From Rhizophagus irregularis (lineage: Eukaryota > Glomeromycota > Glomeromycetes > Glomerales > Glomeraceae), in contig NC_089448.1 of assembly GCF_026210795.1 (NCBI RefSeq), positions 992,001-1,056,000 on the forward strand: a DNA stretch of 64,000 bases. Direction: 5' to 3'. Below the pieces are notes generated by a model. That model made no database searches and had not been told where the DNA came from. It saw only the letters and a list, made by a program, of their open reading frames with translations. The translations under genes and the position numbers were made by a program. Shown piece by piece: positions 23,231 through 34,235 of this stretch; position 1 is the first letter of the stretch; each line of letters starts with the position of its first letter.

Positions 23231-23947
23231 TTGTTTTGAAACTTTTTTTTTAAAGTTTTGTTTTTCCGAATTTTTATTTCAGATCGGACTTGGACTTTAT
23301 TTTTTTTCTTTAGTTATAGTGAGACGACTTTTAACATTCGTTCTTTTCAAGATGCGATCATGTGATTGTGAAATTGTGTATAATTATTTTATTTATACAT
23401 TAGATAGATGCTAATATACATGTACTGTATATTTAAGTGTTTTAATAAATTAATAAATTTGAAATTGAACTAAATTAATAAATAAATATTGAGACAAAAT
23501 TTTGTGTCGAATAATCATCCGAACTGCGCCTCAATTTGACGCCACTATTAGACCTAAATTCAACCTAAATTCAACCTAAATTCAACCTAGTCAAATTTAG
23601 GTCGAATGGTAGTGTAGTGATGGCCGAATTTTCTTTCCGAATTTGAGACGATTGGCACCCTAAATGCGCCCAAAAATTTGACCTCAATTTGACACAGGTT
23701 AGATCATCATTCGACCTATATTCAACCTGGTCAAATTTAGGCCGAATTGTCTTTTTTCAACTAGTGAACAGATGATATCAATCTAAAACAGGTAATAGAA
23801 TTACTAATAATCATTGCCGTGATCGACAAAAAGGAAAAATAATTTTTGTTTATTGATATTTGTGTATTACATCATTATAACATGAAAAACACTTGAATAT
23901 TTTTTCCGTGCATAAATAGTATGCAATGATTATTGATTCTGATTATT

Positions 23948-24060
23948 AGAAGATACGATGGTGATCAGTCGGAGACTGCTTGAAGAGCAAAATTATTTGG
24001 AATGACAAATGGGGAAAAGGCCATATTAGAATGTTTTTTATGCATTTTTTATGTATTTTA
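23948..24060 (+). repeat. Dispersed repeat with GTCGGAGACTGCT, copy 1
   Basis: Near-identical to 63893-64000 over about 90 bp (GGTGATCAGTCGGAGACTGC, GAGCAAAATTATTTGGAATG). The CTCTTCGAGCAGTCTCCGAC part recurs inverted near 43616. Confidence 0.7.
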
Positions 24061-24283
24061 CCTCTTTCTTTTTCCAGTGGAACTGGGCTCTGCCCAAAAA
24101 ATTATGCTCACCACTGTAGATCATACATGGAGAATACCCAAGAAGTATGCCTCTCGTATCTTTGGTATTGCAATACGTCATTGCGTGATTAATTTTTGTC
24201 TCTATCTGCTATATTCCCATTTTGAAAAATTCTAATGATGAATAAGGGAAATAATGTCAATCTTCGAATATTATTCGTCCAAT

Positions 24284-24323
24284 ATCACGTGATACTCTGA
24301 ACAAATGTATAGAGTATCATGTG
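24284..24323. repeat. Fold-back motif, CACGTG/ACTCTGA family, copy 2
   Basis: ATCACGTGATACTCTGA and TAGAGTATCATGTGA flank an 8-base AT spacer. Confidence 0.65.
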
Positions 24324-25658
24324 AGCTTTTCTCTGTTAGGTGATGATTCTCCCAAAAAATTCAGCCCGGATAAACTTCTCTCCGACTTTTTTCTTATATA
24401 AAAGCATGTGACTACTACGGACAACGACTGCGGATATCGATGAATAGTCAAAAATTTCATAGGTCCGATAACTCTTTTAAAAAACAAACAATAAACAAAC
24501 TAAAACAATCTCGTCTTGTAATATTTAGTTCTACTAAGAAGAACTATAATATATCGACTGTTATTGTATTGAAATTTTATTGGTGTACTTGATTGTCATA
24601 GAAAAAATAGCCGCAGTTACTGATTATGATGCTATTTTTTTGCATCGTATCACTTAATTCTGCTTCCGATTATTTTCTTCAATGAAACTGAAATTCACTT
24701 CGTTCACTTCTTCAAGGGGTGCACATATGTATTTTTCCAATATGTATTTCCTAAGGCTATACTCAGTTATCGATTAGTTAATCTTTGTGAACAATATTCT
24801 TTGGTAACGATCCAGTTCCATTTCGTACCATCTGATAGATAGAATTTAGGGAAATCATGAAGGATGAAGTCTAGCATAAAAAAATAGTGATTGTATACGT
24901 TAGTAGTCTATTAAATATTCTGAAGAAATGGACAACAAAAAGCCCTACCATCTTCTATTCCCACCTATATTATTTAATTTTGTTCCGACTTAGTAACACG
25001 TTTGAAGAAATCTCGAATCAAAAGTTGTGTAATTCCAATAGAGTAACTCTTTTATCAAAATATTGCAGTTTCTTCTTAGGATCATATATAAACGTAAACA
25101 TAGTTATACAGATAGAACCATTCTTAAAAACTTATTTAATCCATTAGTAAACAAGACTGTGATGAAAGTCCTATGCCTAGTATTTCAGTCGAAGACTGCC
25201 CGGAGGACACACTATATACGTAAAGATTTTTAAGGTATTCATGTAATCAGTTGGAATAGATAAATCGTTATATTTTTCATTAAGAATAACAATGTGTCCA
25301 TTGAAAAATAGATTCCCACCTGTGTCGAATTATTTGTTCTTCAATCCTGTCAAAATTTTTAATGCGATCCCAACATAATATATCATGTGGTAAGAAAGTA
25401 CAGTAGACAAATCTCCATTGACCAATATAGTTGAACGTTAATATGTATCAGATAAATTGTTACCAAATTATTCCATTTCAAGTGCCCAAAAGTAATTAGT
25501 AACATGAAGTATCCACGCTAAGGTGTTGTGCCCTTCACAGGGAAAGTATTAACTTCTTTATACGAGAGTTTGATGTTATTATTCCACCTTTGAAGTGAGT
25601 GATATGATTAAACGCAAGTCTCGAAAAATCCAGAAATTATCTGTGAGAAAAATACTCT

Positions 25659-26830
25659 CACAGGTCGAAGGGGCGCCATTGTCCAAAATTCAAAAAATGC
25701 AAATTCCCCATTTTCCTGGAAAATGGTGGGAAATTGTGGAAAATGCTGCATTACGCTGAGCAATTTTTTGGAATAGCATTGTTACAACATTGTCCGATTT
25801 AGCAAATCTTATGAAATTTTGGGAAAATGCTACATTATATCTCAAATGTAACATTTTTGTAACATTTCGTAACATTGTTATAACATTGTCATTAAAATCA
25901 AATTTTGCTTTTTTTTTGTTAAATGTTCCAATTTTCTTGCAAATGGTGCATTTTTATGAAAATTTCACATTTTACCTCAAATGTAATAACATTTAATAAA
26001 ATTGTTATAACATTGTCAATTAAAATCAAATTTTGCTTTTTTTTTGTCAAATGTTCCAATTTTTTTGCAAATGGTGCATTTTTATGAAAATGCCACATTT
26101 TATCTTCAATGTGATATCATTGTAACAACATTTCATAAAATTGTTATAACATTGTCAATTAAATTCAAATTTTGTCAAATATTCCGATTTTCTTGCAAAT
26201 GGTGTATTTTTTTATGAAAATTCTATATTTTCTGTCAAATGTTGCATATTTTCAGCAAATTTTACGTTTTTTTGGTCAAAATGTTTCATTTTCGTCAGAA
26301 TGTTAAGATTTTACATTTTTTTTTGAAAATGCTCAGTAATATAGCATTACACTGGAAAATGTAGCATTTCACCAAATTACACTAAAAAGCATCACAATTA
26401 TCTCATTTTTTGGAAAATTCCACATTACATTAAATTATACTAAAAAATGTAGCACTATACTAGATTATGCGGCATTGCACTAAAAAATACCACAATTACA
26501 CTAGACAATGTAGCATTACACTAAAAAGTACCACAATTATCATATTTTTTAGAAAATTTCGTGTTATGCTGGAAAATGTAACATTATGCTAGAAAATTCA
26601 GAATTGCACTAAAAAATACCACAATTGCACTAGACAATGTAGCATTACACTAAAAAGTACCACAATTATCATTTTTTTTTTAAAAAATTTCGCGTTATAC
26701 TGGAAAATGTAACATTATGCTAGAAAATGCGGAATTGCACTAAAAAACGCGGAATTGCACTAAAAAACACAAAAAAAATACTACAATTACATTGGATAAC
26801 GTAGCATTACACTTAATTACATTAAAAATT
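25659..26830 (+). repeat. Left subterminal repeat region of element 2
   Basis: Repeats of about 140 bp themed AACATTGTTATAACATTGTC, AAATTTTGCTTTTTTTTTGT and AAATGGTGCATTTTTATGAA, then shorter TAGCATTACACTAAAAA repeats with ACCACAATTATC. Shared with 36280-37230 of element 3. Probably transposase-binding DNA; no coding signal. Confidence 0.75.
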
Positions 26831-27299
26831 GATGATAATTTTTATTTATTTAATTACGTACATTATTAAATTTATAATATTTATATTTTAAACGCATTAT
26901 TTAACATTAAACACATTGTTAATATAACACGATGTGTTGTGATGTAATTTAATACTAAACCTTACTACTGAAGACTCCCTCTTTTTGTCACTATAAACAG
27001 GCGGAGGGAGCAGCAATGGCTCTCCCCCTATAGGTACTTTATGACCTCTACCTGTTTACAGAGGAGGGGCTTTTCGTAAAGTATTAGTTAATAGATATAT
27101 ATATATGTATATATAAGCATATATATACATCTATTTAAAATTATTAAAATAAAAAAAAAAAATTCCGGGGCGGGGGAAAGCCCCTATTTATATAAAATTA
27201 TATATCACGTGCATCACGTGATATTACTTAATAATTACCGCAGCTTCAGCTGCGGTATAACGAAAAAAAAAATTAAGCTTTTTTTAGCAAAAGCTTAAT

Positions 27300-27500
27300 T
27301 TTTTTTCTCACGTCCTCTTTCTTTCTTCCCTTTTCCCTTTCCCTTTCTCCTCCTCCCTTTTCGTTTCATTTCCCCCTTTTCTCCCTCCATTTTCCCTTTC
27401 CCTTTCGTTCTCTTCCTCCCTTTTCGTTTCATTTCCCTTCCCTTCGCCCTTTTCCCCTCTCTTTCTCTCCCCTTCCCCTTTCCCTTCCCGGAAAATTCCA
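27300..27500 (+). other. C/T-rich tract before array 2
   Basis: Pyrimidine-only runs with CCCTTTCCC themes, ending at the GTAAGT donor at 27509. The lysine/arginine/glycine-rich frame on the other strand is a by-product of the composition, not a gene. Confidence 0.6.
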
Positions 27501-27508
27501 ACGAAATG

Positions 27509-28838
27509 GTAAGTTTCGAAGCGTTCGCTTCGAAACTTTTAATATATTTTTTTAATTTCTTTTAGGAAACGTTTCTAACGCTTCCTATACTCTCTTTTTT
27601 TAGATCTCGATATTCGATTTCGGAAATTTAGGAAATTAAGGGTAAGTTTCAAAGCGAGTTCGCTTCGAAACAGTGTTTTTTTTAATTTCTTTAGGAAACG
27701 TATCTAACGTTTCTTATTTTTTTTTTTGTGTAGGTCCTTTGGCATGCTTCTTTGGGATTCGAAATGGTAAGTTTCGAAGCATATGCTTCGAAACTTTTTG
27801 AAAATTTTTAATTTCTTTAGGAAACTTTTCTAACGTTTCCTTTCTTTCTTTTTTTGTGTAGGTCTTTCGGTATTCGACTTCGGGAAGCAAGGAACCGAAA
27901 GGGTAAGTTTCGAAGCGTTTCGCTTCGAAACTTTTTAAAAAAAATTATTTTTTTTTAATTTTTTGTAAGGAAACGTTTCTAACGTTTCCTATTTTTTTTG
28001 TAGAGATTTTTCGATATTCGACTTTGGAAGGCGAATCGGTAAGTTTCGAAGCGTGTTGTTGTACGCTTCGAAACTTTTAAGAAAAAAATTTTTTCTTTTT
28101 TTTGTAAGGAAACGTTTCTAAGTTTCCTTTTTCTTTTTGTAGGAACGCCGGACGTTTGGATGATGAGTTCGAAACGAACCGGTGAGTTTCGCAACATTGT
28201 GTTGTGAAACTTTATTTTTATTTATTTCTTTTTAAGAAACGTTAACTAACGTTTCTTTATTTTACTTTTGTAGGTTCCGGACGTTAGGATGATGGTAAGT
28301 TTCGCAATGTTACATTGCGAAACTTAATTTTTTATTTTTTTTTTATTAAAAGAAACGTTAACTAACGTTTCTTTCCTTCTTTTTGTAGGTTCCGGACGTT
28401 TGGATGAAACGACCCGGTGAGTTTCGCAACGAATCGTTGCGAAACTTAATTTATTGTTTTTTTTTAAAGAAACGATATTAAACGTTTCTTTCCTTTACTT
28501 TTTGTAGGAACACCGGAATGAATTCACGAACCGGACTTTGGGTGGAAGGTAATAAAGGGAATTTTGTTTTTGTTTATATTTTTTTCTTTATTTCTTAACG
28601 AAACGTTAACTAACGTTTCAATTTTTTTTATAGATCACCTTAACATCCACTTCTGCCAAATTGGAACTAAAATGGTTAAGAAGTTCAAAAAGAAAGTGCT
28701 TGGCAAAGGTGAATGAATTGAAGAACCCATCCAAGTAATTGGAGGAGACAAAGGAAACTCCGGGCATTTGGTGGGGTGTTCTTTTATTATATAACGAAAC
28801 ATTATTTAAGTTTCGTTTATTTTTTGTTTTTTTATAGG
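27509..28838 (+). repeat. Intron-module array 2a
   Basis: Donors at 27509, 27642, 27767, 27903, 28039, 28182, 28295, 28417 and 28549 are followed at once by a hairpin whose stem starts inside GTAAGT: GTTTCGAAGCG / CGCTTCGAAAC, GTTTCGAAGCAT / ATGCTTCGAAAC, GTTTCGCAATGT / ACATTGCGAAAC, GTTTCGCAACGA / TCGTTGCGAAAC. Each intron then has AGGAAACGTT-TCT-AACGTTTCCT or AAACGTTA-AC-TAACGTTT, exposing CTAAC, and ends in a T-tract with TAG. Exon-like segments are short (about 21-41 nt) with shared TTCCGGACGTTTGGATGA or TATTCGACTTCGG themes. A further intron-like unit with GTGGGG donor ends at about 28837. Confidence 0.8.
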
Positions 28839-28844
28839 TTAAAG

Positions 28845-29030
28845 GAATGAAAGGGAAAGGTGAGAACGAAAGGAAAGAGAAAGATGAGAACGAAAGGGAA
28901 AGGTGAAAAACGAAAGGGGAATGTGAAAAATGAAAGGGGAAGGTGAAAAATGTAAAGGAAAAGAGAAAACGAAAGAGAAGACGAAAGGGAAGGGTGAGAA
29001 CGAAAGGGAAAGGGAAAACGAAGGGAATAT
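28845..29030 (+). other. Purine-rich exon-like tract between arrays 2a and 2b
   Basis: GAAAGGGAAAGG-type repeats with GAGAACGAAAGG and GTGAAAAACGAAAGG variants. It sits between an AG acceptor (28837) and the donor at 29038. Its strand bias is opposite to that of the C/T tract at 27300-27500, so the two could pair. Confidence 0.55.
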
Positions 29031-29037
29031 TTCGAAG

Positions 29038-29595
29038 GTATACTTCGAAATTTTTTTATTTTATTTTTCAACGAAGTGTTTATTAACGCTTCATTTTTTT
29101 TTTTTTTTAGGTTCGGCGGCCATTGGACAGACCGGAATTCAATATTTCGAAGGTATACTTCGAAATATTTTTTATTTTTATTTTTTTCAACGAAACGGTT
29201 ATTAATGTTTCGTTTTTTTTTCTTTTTTAGGTTCAGCAGCTCATTGGACGTATGGAATTCAACATTTCGAAGGTATGTAACTTCGAAATGTTTCTTTAAT
29301 TTAATTTTTTTCACGAAACATAAATTAATGTTTCGTTTTTTTTCTTTTTTAGGTTCAGCGGCTTATTGGACGTATGGAATTCAACATTTCGAAGGTATAT
29401 AACCTTCGAAATGTTTCTTCAATTTAATTTTTTTCATGAAACATAAATTAATGTTTCGTTTTTTTCTTTTTTAGGTTCAGCGGCTTATTGGACGTATGGA
29501 ATTCAACATTTCGAAGGTATATAACTTCGAAATGTTTCTTTAATTTATTTTTTTTTACGAAACGTATATTAATGTTTCGTTTTTTTCTTTTTTAG
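29038..29595 (+). repeat. Intron-module array 2b with 42-nt exons
   Basis: Donors at 29038, 29153, 29273, 29395 and 29517 lie in the loop of hairpins such as ATATTTCGAAG-GTATA-CTTCGAAATAT. Exon-like segments 29111-29152, 29231-29272, 29353-29394 and 29475-29516 are each exactly 42 nt, so if spliced they join in phase as 14-residue repeats; one frame reads SAAYWTYGIQHFEG. Introns are 78-80 nt. Branch-site hairpins read GAAACAT / ATGTTTC around AATTAAT or TTATTAAC, so the branch motif is weaker than in 2a. Confidence 0.78.
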
Positions 29596-29699
29596 GTTTT
29601 CTATTTTGGCACTGGTGCGGATTATCCATAGATTATCGGATATCTGATAAATATAGATTATCGTTAAATAATAATAATTGTGCATTTATTAATAAATAA

Positions 29700-30620
29700 A
29701 ATTATAATAGATTATAAATCAGTGTTTTAAATTGTCATGGCGTTTACACTAAATTGTTTAAAATTATTACTAAATTTCGCTCAATTGTCCGAAAATTTCA
29801 CTCAATTATCTGAAATTATTGCAAAATTTCACTAAATTATCTTCGAAAATGTTGCATTTATATCGTTTACACTCAATTGTCCAAAATCGGTAAAACATTT
29901 TCACTCAATTGTCCGAAATTATCCTAAATTTCACTAAATTATTCAAAAATCTAGCTAACATTTACCAAAAAAATGCAAAATTCACCACAATTTTCCACAA
30001 TTTGTATTACGTTTGCACAACATTGCTGAAAAATTCACCTAAATTTTCAACAATTTACATAATATTACTAAAAATACACTACAATTTACCACTATTTGCA
30101 TTACGTTTGCATAACATTACTAAAAATACACTACAATTTACCACAATTTGCATTACGTTTGCATAAAATTACTAAAAATTTGACTAAATTCACCACAATT
30201 TACATTACGTTTACATAAAATTACTAAAAATTTGACTAAATTCACCACAATTTGCACTTCGTTTGCATAGCATTACTAAAAATTTAACTAAATTCACCAC
30301 AATTTACATTACGTTTACATATAATTACTAAAAATTTAACTAAATTCACCACAATTTGCACTTTGTTTACATAACATTACTAAAAATTTAACTAAATTCA
30401 CCACAATTTGCACTTCGTTTGCATAAAATTACTAAAAATTTGCCTAAAATTCACCACAATTTACATTACGTTTGCATAAAATTACTAAAAATTTAACTAA
30501 ATTCACCACAATTTACACTTCGTTTGCATAACATTACTAAAAATTTGCCTAAAATTTCCCACAATTTAATGATAATTTACTGAAAAATTTCTCAACATTT
30601 GAATTAGGAATTCTGTAGGA
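29700..30620 (+). repeat. Right subterminal repeat region of element 2
   Basis: Units of about 52 bp: ACGTTTGCATAAAATTACTA, AAAATTTGACTAAATTCACC and ACAATTTGCATT. Some ten units, shared almost unchanged with 41160-41770 in element 3. Confidence 0.8.
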
Positions 30621-31219
30621 ATTCCGCCATTTTGACAAAATTTGCCAAATTGTAAGTCCTCCATTATCCCAAAATTGTAACACAATTTACCTCAATTTAC
30701 CGGGATAATTCTCAATTTGCCAGAAAAATTCCAGGCAAATTTTGCGACAATGACATCTGTTCGACCTGTGTCTGTTGGGCCCACTACCGTTTTCGTCAAC
30801 TTTTAATCTCCAAGGCGGAAGAATTGGGAATTTCGATTATAATCCAGAATGAAGCATTTACTTCCAAGACTTGCGGTTGTTGTGGAAATGTACAGGATAT
30901 TAATGGAAAAAAAGTATACCGATGCTCAAAATGTGGGATTGCATTAGACAGAGATATAAACGGAGCTCGAGGGATTTCCTTCAAGCGTTGCTTGATGGGG
31001 CCGTGTGTTTGCACACAGGAAACAATAGACACTACTAGAAATAGTATTGCTTGTTATTGATAATAAAATCCATCTGAGTACCTATACTATGTTATCATCA
31101 GCACGATTTTTTGTGTCTAAGATAAGTAGTTTCCATGTTACTATTTTTGCATTCCTTTAGCAATATAGGTTGGTCATAAAATTGAATTTAGAATATGAAT
31201 ATAAAAGTCATAATCAGAA

Positions 31220-31759
31220 ATGGACAATACTGATGAAATTCCCTCTCTTTATGAGCTTGTTAAAAGCGATACATTACAAGCTCATGATAAGTTTGTGGCT
31301 GATGAAAACATGCGAACTGGAAAATTGTTCATTTATAATGGTGTGCCTATGATCGTAACACCGGATGGTATACCATGTTTTTCGGTAGACGACTTTGACA
31401 AGGTTCTTACGAATGAAGTATATTTTATTTCCGAGACTAAATCAGAAGACTATGGAGTTGGTCGTGTAGATAACAATAAACTTGTAAATAAGGATCTCTA
31501 TGATGCATCACTTAATGAAGCATTCAAAACTGCATTAGACATTGGTCTAATAAAAGTAAACGAAATTATCGTTAGAAAGGATAATCGTCAAGGAAAGATA
31601 ATTGGTGACACTTGGAATCGCATCATCACTAGAGATGGACTACCATGTAATTCTTTTGGAGAATTCGGGAACTTTCCCTGGAGGCTAATACCAGGAGATG
31701 GATCTTCGCCAGATGATTTTGGAGAATCTTGTGGACACGAAGCAATTAAAAAAAATTAA
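31220..31759 (+). CDS. Protein of unknown function, 179 codons
   Basis: One open frame of 179 codons starting MDNTDEIPSLYELVK. Composition is coding-like: acidic and Ser/Thr balanced, with two related segments (MIVTPDGIPCFSVDDF and RIITRDGLPCNSFGEF), so the protein seems to hold an internal duplication of a TPDG(I/L)PC-type module at roughly residues 44-60 and 131-150. No signal peptide or membrane segment. I do not recognise the family. No intron was needed. It sits between a Fanzor relic and repeats, so it may be a real lineage-specific gene. Confidence 0.5.
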   Translation: MDNTDEIPSLYELVKSDTLQAHDKFVADENMRTGKLFIYNGVPMIVTPDGIPCFSVDDFDKVLTNEVYFISETKSEDYGVGRVDNNKLVNKDLYDASLNEAFKTALDIGLIKVNEIIVRKDNRQGKIIGDTWNRIITRDGLPCNSFGEFGNFPWRLIPGDGSSPDDFGESCGHEAIKKN

Positions 31760-34235
31760 TATTACGTACCTGATTGTACTATTTCTTGTTGTGATGGAAC
31801 TATAAATGTTGTGTAAGCAGATAACAGGAGAATGATACTATGTTTCGGGAAGATGTTATTAAGCATACATTTGTTTTTTTTGTTTTCAAGAGTACGAGAT
31901 TATCGATTTATAAAAAAATAAAAAAATTGGGAACATAAGAATCTACTTCGTAGGCGGAACCTAGAATCTTAAACGTGTATTCAAAATATTTACCTTCGTA
32001 GATTACAGATAGTTTGACATTTCAAGGTAAATTATCTAATCACTGATGATGAATTATTGAATTTTGGAATGCGGACAGGTTCATTTCATAACGGCTGCTA
32101 TTACTCGCTTTAAAAACTAATAGTATCAGCTACTAGGATCTTATCGTCAAACGATTAATACATGCTTCATTATTTTTTTTAATAAGAAATACTCCTAAAC
32201 GCACTTGAAAGCTTTTCACTCCTTGGATCCATGGCAACTGTTTACATAAAATTAATCACATTACTAATAGTTATTTTCTTTCGCAGTCTTATATCTTTAC
32301 TTTAACATAGTTACTTATTCCTGGAAGTGAAGAATTTTTTGGGCGCACACAACTTGTTCATTATCACACACGTAATAGATTTTGTGATTAAGAGTAAAAA
32401 AAATGAATAAAAAGCGTGATTGAGCGACAAGACAGTCGGCTTACAGTCTCGTAGTTATTGATATCCGCAGTCGACATCCGCAGAAGCCATATGATTTTTG
32501 CGGGGCCTTCATAACTTGGTTTCTTGTCAAATCCATGAATAGATTAAGGACTCTCACCATATTATATGTAGCCTTCAGGTATCCGATACATTATCTAACA
32601 ACAGAACTAATAACCCATTACTTTTCATGTATGCATAGGTAAAGTATATAACTCCGTTTTATGAGGATTGTGTTCATACCATAACAATGGACTTTTTATT
32701 TCAGGGAACTAAGCTTCGTTTACATTAATTTGCTGTAAGGTTATCCTCATAATAATGTAATACACTGTTAACAGAGAGTATAGTTTGGAGTTCAGAGCTT
32801 GAATATCACAACACGCTATATATATTTACGAAACAAATCGTTCAACAAAACCATCGCTCTCTATTACATCACGTAAGAACTTTTGTACTATATATTGCGA
32901 AACAATACCCTCCAGTATTTCTATTATTTACAATAAAGTACAACAAACGTCATTAATCAGCAAAGCGTTCCAAGTAAAGTACGATATTAAGATGATTGTA
33001 TAATACAACCTGTATACTATAACATTTTTGTCTCTCTCAGAAATTGCTGTGACATCGCCATCTCGATTTATAAATAAGACTACGCTATAGAATATATTTA
33101 TTCTGTTATCTATTATCCTGATTATTTTTGCTTTGTCTTTGTCATTTTTCTCCAGGCATTTTGGTTCTCTCCTGACAACCTAAGTAATGGTTACTGTTGC
33201 CTGCAGTTTTTCTATATTAACACAATAAACAATAAACACAATCGAGGAAAAGCTCAGACGCCCTCTTATTCCTGTTATTATTCCGTTGTTAACCCCCCGC
33301 CCCCCCTCATGATATTCCTGGTGTCTCTTCGAGACGTGATGTTAACCCTTATACTAAGTTACAATCCTAGACTTAACATTGACACTGTTTCGTAATTATG
33401 TAGACACAATAAAAAACATCTGATATTTGATCAACGTCTATTCTATTTGTTTGGACGCTTGTCTTACATCTCGTTACTTAGAAAATAATGCCCATCGAAA
33501 CTATACAATAAGATTCTAAAAATATATCATCTCTCTTATCGCATAAACGATCACTATGTTCATCCCAATAATAACTTGTTGTACTGCAAATGGTATTAGA
33601 ATAATGGGTGATTATATTATGTAATAACACATGCGGTATCTCCTAGAGTTCCTTCGGAAAAGCAAGTTTCACTAATTTTTGTATAAGATAAATTGTCCGC
33701 ATCTGTGAATATTGCAACAGAGATTAGTTTATTCTGGAATTGCGTCTATTTTCTCGAATGAGATAAAAAAGAAATCATTATGATGGCAGATTGGTAAGAC
33801 AACATATTCACTTAAAAATCGAGAGAACACCATTAGGAATGACTGAAAAATATGTACATTGAAATTACTCACCTTGTGTGTTCCCAAGTTAGCTCTAAAC
33901 GAACTTTGAAATACGTAACAGCAATCAAAGTTGCTTCCAAGAACATACCAATAAATTTTACTAAAAGGGGCCGAATAGTATGACGAGTACTACTAATATA
34001 TCTCACACGTAAAGCGATAATCTTTTTTACACATTATATTTTTGTTTTCCTCGGTCCATGAAATTAGTCCATGGAGAAATCAAAGAAGTGGAATCAATTT
34101 CAGCAGAATTACCAGGACCATGTATCTCATCAGTCTTATGAATACATTTCCTAAAACCTTTGCAGAGGAAGTTCTATCTGACCGTCTTGCCCTATGAATC
34201 TAGGTTCCTAGAACCTCCTCCTCCATAATTTTCAC

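Larger units (their letters stand above)
20952..23766 (+). mobile_element. Non-coding CACTA-like element 1 carrying an intron-module array
   Basis: The left end starts CACTAGTCGAAAAAGG at 20952. The right end inverted reads CACTAGTTGAAAAAAG, and both continue to ATTCGGCC. AAC is duplicated at 20949-20951 and 23767-23769. The length is 2,815 bp. No transposase is present. Order inside: terminal repeat that itself folds back, AT-rich subterminal DNA, a C/T-rich tract (21158-21318), an array of exon-intron modules (21319-23230), then subterminal TTCAACCTA / TTCGACCTA motifs (23530-23760). Termini match the coding CACTA element at 1-5799, a plausible source of transposase. Confidence 0.88.
23767..25539. 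other. No supported gene; dispersed repeat fragments
   Basis: The stretch contains a copy of the repeat ending the window (23948-24060 against 63893-64000), the fold-back at 24284-24323, and otherwise AT-rich DNA with no convincing coding signal. Confidence 0.5.
25659..30770 (+). mobile_element. Non-coding CACTA-like element 2 carrying an intron-module array
   Basis: The left end is CACAGGTCGAAGGGGCGCCA and the right end inverted is CACAGGTCGAACAGATGTCA; both then read TTGTC. TCT is duplicated at 25656-25658 and 30771-30773. Length 5,112 bp. No protein of its own is supported. Order: left subterminal repeats (to about 26830), a GC-richer inverted segment (about 26985-27065), a C/T-rich tract (27300-27500), array 2a, a purine-rich exon-like tract (28845-29030), array 2b, right subterminal repeats. 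Element 3 has the same ends and the same order. Confidence 0.9.
25540..31060 (+). pseudogene. Fanzor/TnpB-like nuclease relic, interrupted by element 2
   Basis: Two parts: 25540-25658 and 30774-31060. The left part reads FEVSDMIKRKSRKIQKLSV, the usual link to the last RuvC motif, with a small frameshift just upstream (DVIIPP lies in another frame). The right part reads CWAHYRFRQ, then NEAFTSKTCGCCG, VYRCSKCG and DRDINGARG: the zinc finger and final catalytic Asp typical of TnpB and its eukaryotic Fanzor relatives. Taking out the element with one TCT copy joins the two parts in frame (ATA CTC TGT TGG). The N-terminal RuvC and bridge regions were not found, so the gene was already a fragment or decayed. 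Fanzors are RNA-guided DNA nucleases; this copy cannot be functional. A bacterial origin is not needed, since Fanzors are common in fungi. Confidence 0.8.

Noticed and set aside
24887..25147. 86-codon frame before the Fanzor relic as its N-terminal part
   Set aside because: No TnpB/Fanzor motif and a hydrophobic, low-information sequence.
27295..27501. Lys/Arg/Gly-rich frame on the minus strand
   Set aside because: It only mirrors the C/T tract composition; no other coding evidence.
28832..29402. Overlapping frames of 78-160 codons in arrays 2a/2b
   Set aside because: They read across introns and exons alike, with Phe/Lys runs from T- and A-tracts; the repeat structure explains them.
30774..31060. 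Bacterial IS605/IS607 insertion by recent transfer
   Set aside because: Codon use and AT content match the surroundings, and eukaryotic Fanzor genes explain the motifs.
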